NCBI GenBank assembly: GCA_003731675.1
Contig: RCNQ01000035.1
Coordinates: 1 to 5,545, forward strand
Reading direction: 5' to 3'
Source: Bacteroidetes/Chlorobi group bacterium ChocPot_Mid
Lineage (GTDB): Bacteria; Bacteroidota; Ignavibacteria; Kapaibacteriales; UBA2268
Length of the DNA stretch: 5,545 bases
Of this stretch, positions 1 to 5,545 are shown piece by piece. The position numbers and the translations under genes were made by a program. Numbering within the stretch: position 1 is the first letter of the stretch; each line of letters starts with the position of its first letter. The notes beneath the pieces are model-generated. The model was not told the origin of the DNA. It saw nothing but the letters and a program-made list of their open reading frames with translations, and did no database searches.

Positions 1-641
1 AAGAAAAACCTGAGGATTATTATTCTCTTTCAAGACCTGAGATGCTTGAATATATTCCAAAGAATTCAAAAATCATTCTCGATGTTGGCTGTGGATATGG
101 ATATTTTGGTAGATTAGTCAAAGATAAAATGAATTCAACAGTCTGGGGTATTGAGCTTGATGATGTTGCAGGAGAGTCAGCAAAATCAAATCTCGACAAT
201 GTTTTTATCGGGGATGTTTTTGATATAATTGAGACTTTACCCAAACAACATTTCGATTGTATAGTATTTAATGACATATTGGAGCATTTAGTTGACCCTT
301 ATACTCTTTTGGAGAAAACCAAGAGTCTTTTAACTAATCAAGGCGTAGTTGTTTGTTCAATACCGAATGTAAGATATATTGGGAATTTAAAAAGACTATT
401 AATTAGCAAGCAATGGAAATATGAAGATTCCGGAATATTAGATAAAACTCATCTGAGGTTTTTCACAAAGAAAAGTATTATTGAAACAATGGAAATTCTT
501 GGCTTCGATATAATAACCATTAAAGGAATTAATCAGGTTAAAACATTTAAATTCAATTTATTAAATGCCCTTTTTTTAGGGACATTATCTGATACCCGAT
601 ATTTACAATTTGCCTGTGTCGTAAAGCCAAAAAAAGACTAA
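1..641 (+). CDS. Class I SAM-dependent methyltransferase, 5'-partial
   Basis: Probable small-molecule or glycan methyltransferase of the Methyltransf_23/UbiG-like type that transfers a methyl group from S-adenosylmethionine; the acceptor is unknown. Numbering from the ATG at 42, SAM motif I is DVGCGYG at residues 14-20, the acidic end of strand beta-2 is the E in WGIELD (E38), an acidic GD follows at 57-58, and the motif IV/post-I region reads NDILEHL at 77-83. A late LRFFTKKS block (138-145) is common in family members found near glycosyltransferases. The frame stays open to the left edge (first full codon at 3), and the upstream residues EKPEDYYSLSRPE look like the normal lead-in to this fold. 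There is no Shine-Dalgarno site before 42. I therefore treat ATG 42 as internal and the gene as cut by the window. It could be a stand-alone protein of little over 210 residues or the C-terminal domain of a larger protein. It converges on hydG, so it is transcribed separately. Confidence 0.85.
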   Translation, partial: EKPEDYYSLSRPEMLEYIPKNSKIILDVGCGYGYFGRLVKDKMNSTVWGIELDDVAGESAKSNLDNVFIGDVFDIIETLPKQHFDCIVFNDILEHLVDPYTLLEKTKSLLTNQGVVVCSIPNVRYIGNLKRLLISKQWKYEDSGILDKTHLRFFTKKSIIETMEILGFDIITIKGINQVKTFKFNLLNALFLGTLSDTRYLQFACVVKPKKD

Positions 642-684
642 TGTTTAAATTATTGAATTTGTTCTTTCATTTATGCATAAGCTA

Positions 685-2082
685 TTAAAAGTATAAATCT
701 CTTTCACCTGCTTCAATTCTTTGAAGATATTCAATTGTTTTTTGTCTTCTGGTTTCACTTGGAATATCCTTCAATTCATTATTTATCAATTTTTCACCTT
801 CAAGGCGAGTATCTTCATCAGCATAATCAATCAAATATTCCTTTAATGTCAGTAAGCCATTCGGATGACAATTCAATTTTATTAAACCTGGCTTTGCGAG
901 GTCCATAAAATCCTCGCCAACTCTACCCAAACGATAGCAAGCGGTACAAAATGATGGTATAAATCCTTGCTTAATCAAATCAGAAATTACTTCACCTGAT
1001 GTTCTCGTATCATTTAATGAAAACTGTCCGTCAGATATTGAATCAGCAAAAGCTTGCTTATAGCCACCGGGGTTTGTTCTTGAACCAGCACTTAATTGAG
1101 AAATACCTAAGTGAAATAATTCATTGCGCAATTGGGCAGGTTCTCGTGTAGAAAGAATCATACCGGTGTATGGAACAGCAAGTCTTAAAATTGCAACCAG
1201 CTTTTTAAAATCCTTGTCATTAACTTTGTGAGGAATATTTTCTGAGTAAGGTGCATTTTTCGCAGAATATATTCTTGGTATTGAAATCGTATGCGGTCCT
1301 ACATTAAACTTTTTATCTAAATGTTTAGCATGCATAATCAAAGCCAGAACTTCAAATTTATAATCGTATAATCCGAACAAAGCACCTATACCAACATCAT
1401 GAAGACCATTGGATAATGCTCTGTCCATTGTTTCAATACGATTATCATAGTCGGCTTTCTTACCACTTGGATGCATTATTTGATATGTCTCTCTATGATA
1501 TGTCTCCTGAAAGACAGTATAAGTACCAATCGAAACTTGATTTAATTTTTTAAATTCTTCGTCATTCAGAGGTGCAATTTCAATATTAATTCTCCGAATG
1601 TAGCTTCCTTTATCATCCTTAACACTATAAACTGCTTTGATGGCTTCCAGGAAATAATCAAAAGTACAGTTCTTATGTTCTTCACCCATTAGCATAAGAA
1701 CACGTTTGTGTCCTTGGCTAAGAATTTCATAAGTTTCTGATTTGATTTCACTGATAGTCAGAGTCTTCCTCTCAATATCCTTATTACCTATTCTAAAACC
1801 ACAATAAAGGCAGTTATTAGAACAATAATTTGAGATATAAAGAGGTGCAAAAAGAACCATTCTGTTCCCATAAATTGCTTGCTTTACTTCATTTGCAGCA
1901 CTAAATAGTTTATTCAAGTCCTTTTCATCACTAATTTGAAGTAGTGAAGCAATATCAGTCAGCTCCAATCCTTTAAGTTTTAGAGCTTTGTTAAGAATGT
2001 CATTAAAGTCTGTATTATTGCTTTTCGAGGCATCAAGCAATAAATTATTAATAAGTTCTTCATCAATAATTTGATAATTCAT
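685..2082 (-). CDS. hydG: [FeFe]-hydrogenase maturase HydG, radical SAM tyrosine lyase
   Basis: HydG cleaves tyrosine to p-cresol and dehydroglycine and turns the latter into the CO and CN ligands delivered on an Fe-Cys synthon for the H-cluster 2Fe subsite; it acts in the cytoplasm with HydE and HydF. At 465 aa it has the usual HydG length, about 100 residues longer than its relative ThiH. Visible motifs: the radical SAM CX3CX2C cluster C87/C91/C94 (CSNNCLYC); an MGEEH segment at 132-136; H264 in GPHTISIPR, probably equivalent to the His that ligates the dangler iron; and the HydG-specific C-terminal CX2CX22C cluster C379/C382/C405, within CTACYRLGRVG and later NCHPN. No key residue is missing. 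The ATG at 2082 is preceded by GGAG with a 6-nt gap, and an in-frame stop lies at 2121-2119, so the start is well fixed. It follows the nucleotidyltransferase by 40 bp and is probably co-transcribed. hydE, hydF and a hydrogenase gene are absent here. ThiH is the only realistic alternative; the length and second cluster argue against it. Confidence 0.96.
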   Translation of the reverse strand: MNYQIIDEELINNLLLDASKSNNTDFNDILNKALKLKGLELTDIASLLQISDEKDLNKLFSAANEVKQAIYGNRMVLFAPLYISNYCSNNCLYCGFRIGNKDIERKTLTISEIKSETYEILSQGHKRVLMLMGEEHKNCTFDYFLEAIKAVYSVKDDKGSYIRRINIEIAPLNDEEFKKLNQVSIGTYTVFQETYHRETYQIMHPSGKKADYDNRIETMDRALSNGLHDVGIGALFGLYDYKFEVLALIMHAKHLDKKFNVGPHTISIPRIYSAKNAPYSENIPHKVNDKDFKKLVAILRLAVPYTGMILSTREPAQLRNELFHLGISQLSAGSRTNPGGYKQAFADSISDGQFSLNDTRTSGEVISDLIKQGFIPSFCTACYRLGRVGEDFMDLAKPGLIKLNCHPNGLLTLKEYLIDYADEDTRLEGEKLINNELKDIPSETRRQKTIEYLQRIEAGERDLYF

Positions 2083-2088
2083 AATAAT

Positions 2089-2096
2089 CTCCCCCC
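2089..2096 (-). promoter_or_regulatory. hydG ribosome binding site with a G6 run
   Basis: Read on the minus strand, six consecutive G residues (2096-2091) run into AG, giving GGGGGGAG and then ATTATT before the hydG ATG. GGAG is a good anti-16S match with 6-nt spacing. This is the strongest ribosome binding site on this strand; the upstream nucleotidyltransferase has only a weak GGA. The homopolymer is unusual in such AT-rich DNA and is the kind of tract that can change length by slippage. Confidence 0.7.
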
Positions 2097-2100
2097 AAAA

Positions 2101-2146
2101 AATTCCAGAAAAAACTAATCAATTAATAATTAATTTCACTGGAATT
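2101..2146 (-). other. Intercistronic inverted repeat (possible RNA stem-loop) before hydG
   Basis: aattccag at 2101-2108 pairs perfectly with ctggaatt at 2139-2146, 8 bp each with a 30-nt interior. Inside lies a second AT-only inverted repeat, aattaa (2121-2126) and ttaatt (2130-2135), with a 3-nt loop. In the minus-strand transcript the structure covers the last codons and stop of the nucleotidyltransferase, and its 3' arm runs into a stretch of six U followed directly by the G6 Shine-Dalgarno region of hydG. It could be a weak terminator or attenuator, an RNA processing site, or chance in AT-rich sequence. Confidence 0.3.
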
Positions 2147-3097
2147 TCCTACATTCATTTTTATAAAATTTCCTTTAACGTGTGCATTGTTACCAATAAT
2201 TGATTCTTCAAGAAGTGATGAAGATACTTTAGCCCCATCACTTATGATAGTATCACGAATAATACTGTCTTCAACAGTTGCACCAGTAGCAACAGTTGCA
2301 TAAGGACCAATTATTGAACATTTAATAGTAGCATCAGGAGCAATAAAAACCGGAGGAACGATTACGCATCCATTAGGAGAGGGAAAATGATTTAACTTAT
2401 TTAATAAGTGTCTGTTTGTAGAAAGTAAAGTTTCTGGTTTACCACAATCAAACCAACCTTCAACTGGAAAAGTAGAAAATCTTTCCCCTTTTTCAAGCAT
2501 AAGTTGTAAAGCATCAGTTAATTGATACTCACCACTTGTCTGAATGTCATTTTTAATGATTTGCTCTAATGATTGTTTTAGTAGTTGTGGGTTTGCTATA
2601 TAATAAAGCCCAACGATAGCAAGGTCTGAAACAAATTTCTGAGGTTTTTCAACAAATTTGGTAATGATTCCTTCCTTATTCTTGACGACGACACCAAATC
2701 TTCGTGGGTCATCTACCTTTTTAACACCTATTGAAGATATACCGGATTTTTCAGCTAATTTTAAATCAACATCGAAAACGGTATCTCCAAGAATAATCAT
2801 TAATGGTTCATCACCGAAAGTATCTCTACCTGTCCAAATTGCATGCCCTAAACCAAGTGATTCCTTTTGAGGAACGAAATCAACTTCAATACTATATCTT
2901 TCTTTAACAAATGATTCAACATTTTTCCGCATATATCCGGTAATAATAGTAGCTTTAGTAATACCTTGTTCTATAATTGCATCCATTATATGTGCCAAAA
3001 TCGGTTTTCCTGCAACATTCAACAAAACCTTTGGTAAAGAATAAGTGTGTGGTCTTAATCTTGTGCCTACTCCTGCAACCGGAATTACTGCTCTCAT
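2123..3097 (-). CDS. Sugar-phosphate nucleotidyltransferase with C-terminal left-handed beta-helix
   Basis: Makes an NDP-sugar from NTP and a sugar 1-phosphate (NTP_transferase family, RmlA-long/GlmU/mannose-1-phosphate guanylyltransferase relatives); cytoplasmic. The N-terminal Rossmann-like catalytic domain shows the nucleotide loop GVGTRLRP (9-16) with K23 in LPK, the base-contacting PQKESLGLGHA (76-86), the metal-binding LGDT with D105, VEKP (149-152), SGEYQLTDAL (188-197) and the WFDCGKPE closing segment (215-222). From about residue 245 there are hexapeptide-like repeats (IAPDATI, IGPYATV, ATGATVEDSI, IISDGAKV, IIGNNAHV) expected to form a left-handed beta-helix, as in long-form RmlA. 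At 324 aa it is complete. The sugar and base cannot be read from sequence; glucose-1-phosphate thymidylyl- or uridylyltransferase is the best guess. Only a weak GGA (3105-3103) lies 5 nt before the ATG, which is the natural N-terminus for the family (MRAVIPVAGVG). It is the first gene of a likely two-gene unit with hydG. Confidence 0.9.
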   Translation of the reverse strand: MRAVIPVAGVGTRLRPHTYSLPKVLLNVAGKPILAHIMDAIIEQGITKATIITGYMRKNVESFVKERYSIEVDFVPQKESLGLGHAIWTGRDTFGDEPLMIILGDTVFDVDLKLAEKSGISSIGVKKVDDPRRFGVVVKNKEGIITKFVEKPQKFVSDLAIVGLYYIANPQLLKQSLEQIIKNDIQTSGEYQLTDALQLMLEKGERFSTFPVEGWFDCGKPETLLSTNRHLLNKLNHFPSPNGCVIVPPVFIAPDATIKCSIIGPYATVATGATVEDSIIRDTIISDGAKVSSSLLEESIIGNNAHVKGNFIKMNVGNSSEINY

Positions 3098-3293
3098 ATT
3101 TTTCCAATAATTGTTTAAAAATAAAAATCAAAATTAATACAATTTTATTAAACTATAAGACTTTAAATATTCGGATTTATTTAATCATTATTGAAATTCC
3201 TTGAATTATAAACTTCAATTAACTTGATTTTTTAGTTATAGGTAAATTTACAAAAGACAAAAAAAAGATTTTACTTAACTTTTATTATGACAC

Positions 3294-3309
3294 ATAAAAT
3301 AGATTTTAT
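3294..3309. repeat. AT-rich inverted repeat upstream of lpdA
   Basis: ataaaat (3294-3300) and attttat (3303-3309) are perfect 7-bp arms with a 2-bp spacer, about 40 bp upstream of the proposed lpdA -35 box. A third related arm, ttttat at 3280-3285, can also pair with ataaaa at 3294-3299. A dimeric regulator site is possible, but I match it to no known operator, and chance is a real explanation in 84% AT DNA. Confidence 0.25.
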
Positions 3310-3350
3310 TCACAAATTTAATTTTTTATAGAAACAGAAAAGAATAATTT

Positions 3351-3378
3351 TTAACCTTATATTTCGTCAGAATATAAT
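3351..3378 (+). promoter_or_regulatory. Putative sigma70-type promoter of lpdA-lipB
   Basis: A perfect TATAAT -10 box (3373-3378) lies 16 bp downstream of TTAACC (3351-3356), which matches four of six bases of TTGACA. Transcription would begin near 3385 and leave a short leader of about 20 nt carrying the lpdA ribosome binding site. The position is right, but TATAAT-like words are easily found in sequence this rich in A and T. If the organism uses Bacteroidetes-type promoters, this assignment would be wrong. Confidence 0.4.
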
Positions 3379-3392
3379 TACAATTTTTAACA

Positions 3393-3398
3393 AGAGGA
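3393..3398 (+). promoter_or_regulatory. lpdA ribosome binding site
   Basis: AGAGGA, containing the GAGG core (3394-3397), sits 7 nt before the lpdA ATG. An in-frame TAA at 3388-3390 rules out a longer N-terminus, so this site fixes the start at 3406. Confidence 0.75.
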
Positions 3399-3405
3399 TA
3401 AAAAT

Positions 3406-4809
3406 ATGAATAATCTGGAATATGATGTCGTTGTTATTGGTTCAGGTCCCGGTGGTTATGTAGCCGCAATAAGAGCTTCGCAACTGGGTTTGAAAACTGT
3501 TTGTATTGAAAAAGCAGAATTAGGAGGCATTTGCTTAAATTGGGGATGTATCCCGACAAAAGCTTTATTAAAAAATGCTGAACTTATGAATTTTTTGAAA
3601 CATGCCGATGAATTTGGATTTGATATTAAAGATTATAGCTTTGATTTTCAAAAAGTGATTAAGCGTAGCAGGGAAGTATCGCAAAAAATGAGTTCCGGTA
3701 TCGGATTTTTATTCAAAAAAAATAAAGTTGACAGTATAAAAGGGACAGCATATATTAAATCAAGGAATAAAATTGAAGTACAAGATAAAGAAGGTAATAC
3801 AACTGATGTAATAACTACCAAGAATTTAATAATTGCTACCGGAGCAAGACCAAGAATGTTTGAAGGAATAGAAGTTGACCATAAAAAGATTATAACCTCA
3901 AAAGAAGCATTGGTCCAATCCAAACCACCTAAGTCCATGATTATTATGGGTGCAGGTGCTATAGGAGTTGAATTTGCATATTTTTACAATGCTTTCGGAA
4001 CTGAGATAACCATCGTTGAAATGATGGATAGAATCTTACCTGTCGAAGATGCAGATATTTCAAAGGAACTATCTCGTCATTACAAAAAGGATAAAATTAA
4101 TTTATTGACTAATGCACGGGTTTTGTCGGCAAAAGTCACAAAAGATGGTGTTGAAGTGAAAATTCAAAAACAAGACGGAACAGAAGAAACTTTGAAAGCT
4201 GAGATGGCTTTGAATGCTATTGGTATTCAGGCAAATATTGAAAATATTGGGATGGAAAATCTTGGAATTGAATTAAATAGAGGATTTATTAAAGTTGATA
4301 AGCACATGAGAACAAATGTCGAAGGTATCTTTGCAATAGGTGACGTTGCCGGTCCTCCATGGTTAGCACACAAAGCAAGTGCTGAAGGAATTGAATGTGC
4401 AGAATTTATTGCCGGACATAAGACTGAAGGAATTGATTATAATAATATTCCCGGGTGTACTTACTGCAATCCACAGGTAGCAAGCGTTGGAATGACCGAA
4501 GAAAAAGCGAAAGAAGCAGGTTATGATATCAAAGTCGGAAAATTCCCATTTACAGCTTCAGGCAAAGCACATGGAATTGGCGAAGCAAAAGGTTTCGTAA
4601 AAATTATTTTTGATGCAAAGTATGGTGAATTGCTTGGTGCTCACATGATTGGACCTGATGTTACGGAAATGATTGGAGAAATAGGATTGGCGAGAACACT
4701 CGGAGCAACAGGAAAATCTATATTCAAGACTATTCACGCACATCCGACTTTGAGTGAAGCGATAATGGAAGCATCCGCTCAGGCATTTGGGGAAGCGGTG
4801 AATATATAG
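3406..4809 (+). CDS. lpdA: Dihydrolipoyl dehydrogenase (E3)
   Basis: FAD enzyme that reoxidises dihydrolipoyl groups of 2-oxoacid dehydrogenase complexes or the glycine cleavage H protein and reduces NAD+; cytoplasmic homodimer. Features in order: FAD dinucleotide fold GSGPGG (12-17); redox-active disulfide C43/C48 in GGICLNWGCIPTK; NAD-binding fold GAGAIGVEF (182-190); second FAD motif IGDVAG (311-316); the dimerisation domain from about 345; and the catalytic dyad H446 and E451 in HAHPTLSE, supplied to the partner subunit. The length, 467 aa, is standard and every hallmark residue is present. This separates it from glutathione or mercuric reductase, which share the fold but lack the HAHPTLSE pattern in this form. 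There is no N-terminal lipoyl domain. E1 and E2 genes are not in the window, so which complex it serves is open. It leads a likely operon with lipB 28 bp downstream, which is a sensible lipoate-linked pair. Confidence 0.97.
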   Translation: MNNLEYDVVVIGSGPGGYVAAIRASQLGLKTVCIEKAELGGICLNWGCIPTKALLKNAELMNFLKHADEFGFDIKDYSFDFQKVIKRSREVSQKMSSGIGFLFKKNKVDSIKGTAYIKSRNKIEVQDKEGNTTDVITTKNLIIATGARPRMFEGIEVDHKKIITSKEALVQSKPPKSMIIMGAGAIGVEFAYFYNAFGTEITIVEMMDRILPVEDADISKELSRHYKKDKINLLTNARVLSAKVTKDGVEVKIQKQDGTEETLKAEMALNAIGIQANIENIGMENLGIELNRGFIKVDKHMRTNVEGIFAIGDVAGPPWLAHKASAEGIECAEFIAGHKTEGIDYNNIPGCTYCNPQVASVGMTEEKAKEAGYDIKVGKFPFTASGKAHGIGEAKGFVKIIFDAKYGELLGAHMIGPDVTEMIGEIGLARTLGATGKSIFKTIHAHPTLSEAIMEASAQAFGEAVNI

Positions 4810-4837
4810 TTAAACAAATCATTTATAATGATATTCG

Positions 4838-5467
4838 ATGATAGAAGTTAGGGACTGGGGATTAATTGAATATAATGAGGCATGGAGGAAGCAGAGGGAA
4901 ATTGTTGAAGAAATCCGTGCGGATAGAAAACAAAATGTTTTTGTGATGTGCCAACATCCATCTGTTATAACAATTGGCAGAAACGGTACTGAAGATAACA
5001 TTGTAATAAATCCTGAATTCCTTGAAAAACAAGGGATTAGTGTTGTAAAAAATGACCGTGGCGGAGATGTTACATTGCATAATCCCGGACAACTTGTCGG
5101 ATATCCGATTTTTAATCTTGAAAATTACAAGAAAGATTTACATTGGTTTTTAAGGGAAATAGAAAATTCAGTAATTGAACTATTATCAGCTTACGGCATC
5201 AAAGCTGATATATTAAAAGGGCTTACTGGTGTTTGGATTGATGGGAAAAGAAAGATTTGTGCTATGGGATTGCATTGTTCAGATTGGATTACAAGCCATG
5301 GATTTGCTTTAAATGTTAATAACAATCTGGAAGAGTTTAATTACATAATTCCTTGTGGTATAAGGGGTAAAGGAGTAACATCAATAAAAAAGGAAATTGG
5401 CACGGATATTGATTTTAATTTAGTTAAAAGTAAGTGCAAAGAGGTCTTTGAAAACAGATTTGGTTAA
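4838..5467 (+). CDS. lipB: Octanoyl-[ACP]:protein N-octanoyltransferase LipB
   Basis: Moves the octanoyl group from acyl carrier protein to the target lysine of lipoyl domains or the H protein, the first step of de novo lipoate assembly before LipA inserts sulfur; cytoplasmic. Motifs: YNEAWRKQ (12-19); HPSVITIGRNG (40-50); RGGDVTLHNPGQLVGYPI (74-91), the core signature with H81; GVW (131-133); K139 in RKICAMG, the conserved active-site lysine; HGFALNV (154-160); and C173 in IIPCGI, the acyl-thioester cysteine. The length, 209 aa, is typical and nothing is missing. An in-frame TGA at 4829-4831 makes ATG 4838 the first possible start, yet there is no Shine-Dalgarno site before it. The 28-bp gap to lpdA suggests co-transcription. 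LplA-type lipoate ligase is excluded by the RGG-HxPGQ plus C173/K139 arrangement. A lipA gene may lie beyond the right edge, but none is visible. Confidence 0.96.
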   Translation: MIEVRDWGLIEYNEAWRKQREIVEEIRADRKQNVFVMCQHPSVITIGRNGTEDNIVINPEFLEKQGISVVKNDRGGDVTLHNPGQLVGYPIFNLENYKKDLHWFLREIENSVIELLSAYGIKADILKGLTGVWIDGKRKICAMGLHCSDWITSHGFALNVNNNLEEFNYIIPCGIRGKGVTSIKKEIGTDIDFNLVKSKCKEVFENRFG

Positions 5468-5470
5468 AAA

Positions 5471-5500
5471 ATAATTGCTTAAAAGAAAAAAAACAATTAT
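5471..5500 (+). terminator. Weak candidate stem-loop after lipB
   Basis: ataattg (5471-5477) and caattat (5494-5500) are perfect 7-bp arms around a 16-nt A-rich loop, starting 4 bp after the lipB stop. The stem has a single G-C pair and is followed by ATTTG rather than a real U-tract, so as an intrinsic terminator it is poor. It is placed where the lpdA-lipB transcript might end. Confidence 0.2.
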
Positions 5501-5509
5501 ATTTGTAAC

Positions 5510-5529
5510 CCGTTCCTAATAGGGAATGG
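5510..5529. other. GC-richer hairpin at the right edge
   Basis: ccgttcc (5510-5516) can pair with ggaatgg (5523-5529) through seven pairs including one G-U, with a loop of about 6 nt. It is the most stable-looking structure in the non-coding tail. On the plus strand it is followed by seven A residues (5530-5536), not U, so it is not a plus-strand terminator. On the minus strand the T-run precedes the stem, so it is not a terminator there either. It may belong to the leader of a gene beyond the window. Confidence 0.3.
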
Positions 5530-5545
5530 AAAAAAAGCGAAAGTA

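Larger units (their letters stand above)
3098..3405. other. Divergent AT-rich intergenic region (308 bp)
   Basis: Separates the minus-strand nucleotidyltransferase-hydG unit from the plus-strand lpdA-lipB unit and must hold both promoters. By hand count only about 50 of 308 bases are G or C (about 16%). I see no credible small gene, tRNA or riboswitch in it. The plus-strand promoter is listed separately. For the minus strand the best candidates are a TAATTTTG match to the Bacteroidetes TAnnTTTG -7 element (3136-3129), about 31 nt before the ATG, and a TATAGT (3157-3152); neither has a convincing upstream partner. Short inverted repeats at 3190-3219 and 3280-3309 could be operators or chance. 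Confidence 0.8.

Noticed and set aside
671..680. Perfect 10-bp palindrome ttatgcataa in the 43-bp gap between the convergent methyltransferase and hydG genes, considered as a bidirectional terminator.
   Set aside because: It has no room for a loop, its flanks do not pair further, and no T-run follows on either strand. It is probably chance, and I see no convincing terminator in this gap.
685..2082. Annotation of the radical SAM gene as thiH (tyrosine lyase of thiamine synthesis).
   Set aside because: ThiH is shorter, at about 370 residues, and lacks the HydG-type CX2CX22C C-terminal cluster motif seen here at C379/C382/C405. No thi genes are nearby.
3129..3136. TAATTTTG on the minus strand as a Bacteroidetes -7 promoter element for the nucleotidyltransferase-hydG unit.
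   Set aside because: No TTTG-like -33 element is at the right distance, and matches to TAnnTTTG are expected by chance in 84% AT sequence. It is noted in the intergenic entry but not called as a promoter.
2977..3204. Plus-strand open frame of 75 codons overlapping the start of the nucleotidyltransferase and the spacer.
   Set aside because: It is antisense to a clearly real gene and resembles no protein family; its tail is low-complexity I/N/K/L residues from AT-rich DNA. The other antisense frames inside lpdA, lipB, the nucleotidyltransferase and the methyltransferase were rejected on the same grounds.
3190..3219. Inverted repeat attgaa (3190-3195) and ttcaat (3214-3219), with a second TTGAA at 3201-3205, considered as an operator.
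   Set aside because: The arms are only 6 bp with an 18-bp spacing, match no regulator site I know, and are expected by chance at this base composition.

Overview
The window is low-GC bacterial DNA with ordinary gene density: five genes, four complete and one cut by the left edge. It holds no rRNA, tRNA, CRISPR array, insertion sequence or phage gene that I can see. The style of the proteins (a Chlorobi/Ignavibacteria/Bacteroidetes-like nucleotidyltransferase and dihydrolipoyl dehydrogenase), very AT-rich spacers and patchy use of Shine-Dalgarno sites suggest the wider Bacteroidota/Chlorobiota/Ignavibacteriota group. This placement is impressionistic and would need a homology search. An [FeFe]-hydrogenase maturase implies an organism capable of anaerobic or fermentative hydrogen metabolism.

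Layout. Positions 1-641 (+) hold the C-terminal bulk of a class I SAM-dependent methyltransferase. Convergent to it, after a 43-bp gap, is a two-gene minus-strand unit: a sugar-phosphate nucleotidyltransferase with a C-terminal hexapeptide-repeat region (3097 to 2123), followed 40 bp later by hydG (2082 to 685), the radical SAM enzyme that makes the CO and CN ligands of the [FeFe]-hydrogenase H-cluster. A 308-bp, roughly 84% AT spacer (3098-3405) separates this unit from a divergent plus-strand unit: lpdA, dihydrolipoyl dehydrogenase (3406-4809), and lipB, octanoyltransferase (4838-5467), 28 bp apart. The last 78 bp are non-coding as far as they can be read and contain two small inverted repeats.

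How the genes fit together. lpdA and lipB form a clear functional pair: LipB starts lipoyl-cofactor assembly on 2-oxoacid dehydrogenase or glycine-cleavage proteins, and Lpd reoxidises that cofactor. The nucleotidyltransferase and the methyltransferase suit surface-glycan or nucleotide-sugar metabolism. hydG is the odd member. Its usual partners hydE and hydF, and the hydrogenase itself, are not in the window, and it sits behind a sugar nucleotidyltransferase.

I found no convincing previously undescribed system. The points most worth a second look are the nucleotidyltransferase-hydG pairing, the intercistronic inverted repeat and G6 tract just before hydG, and the inverted repeats in the divergent spacer.
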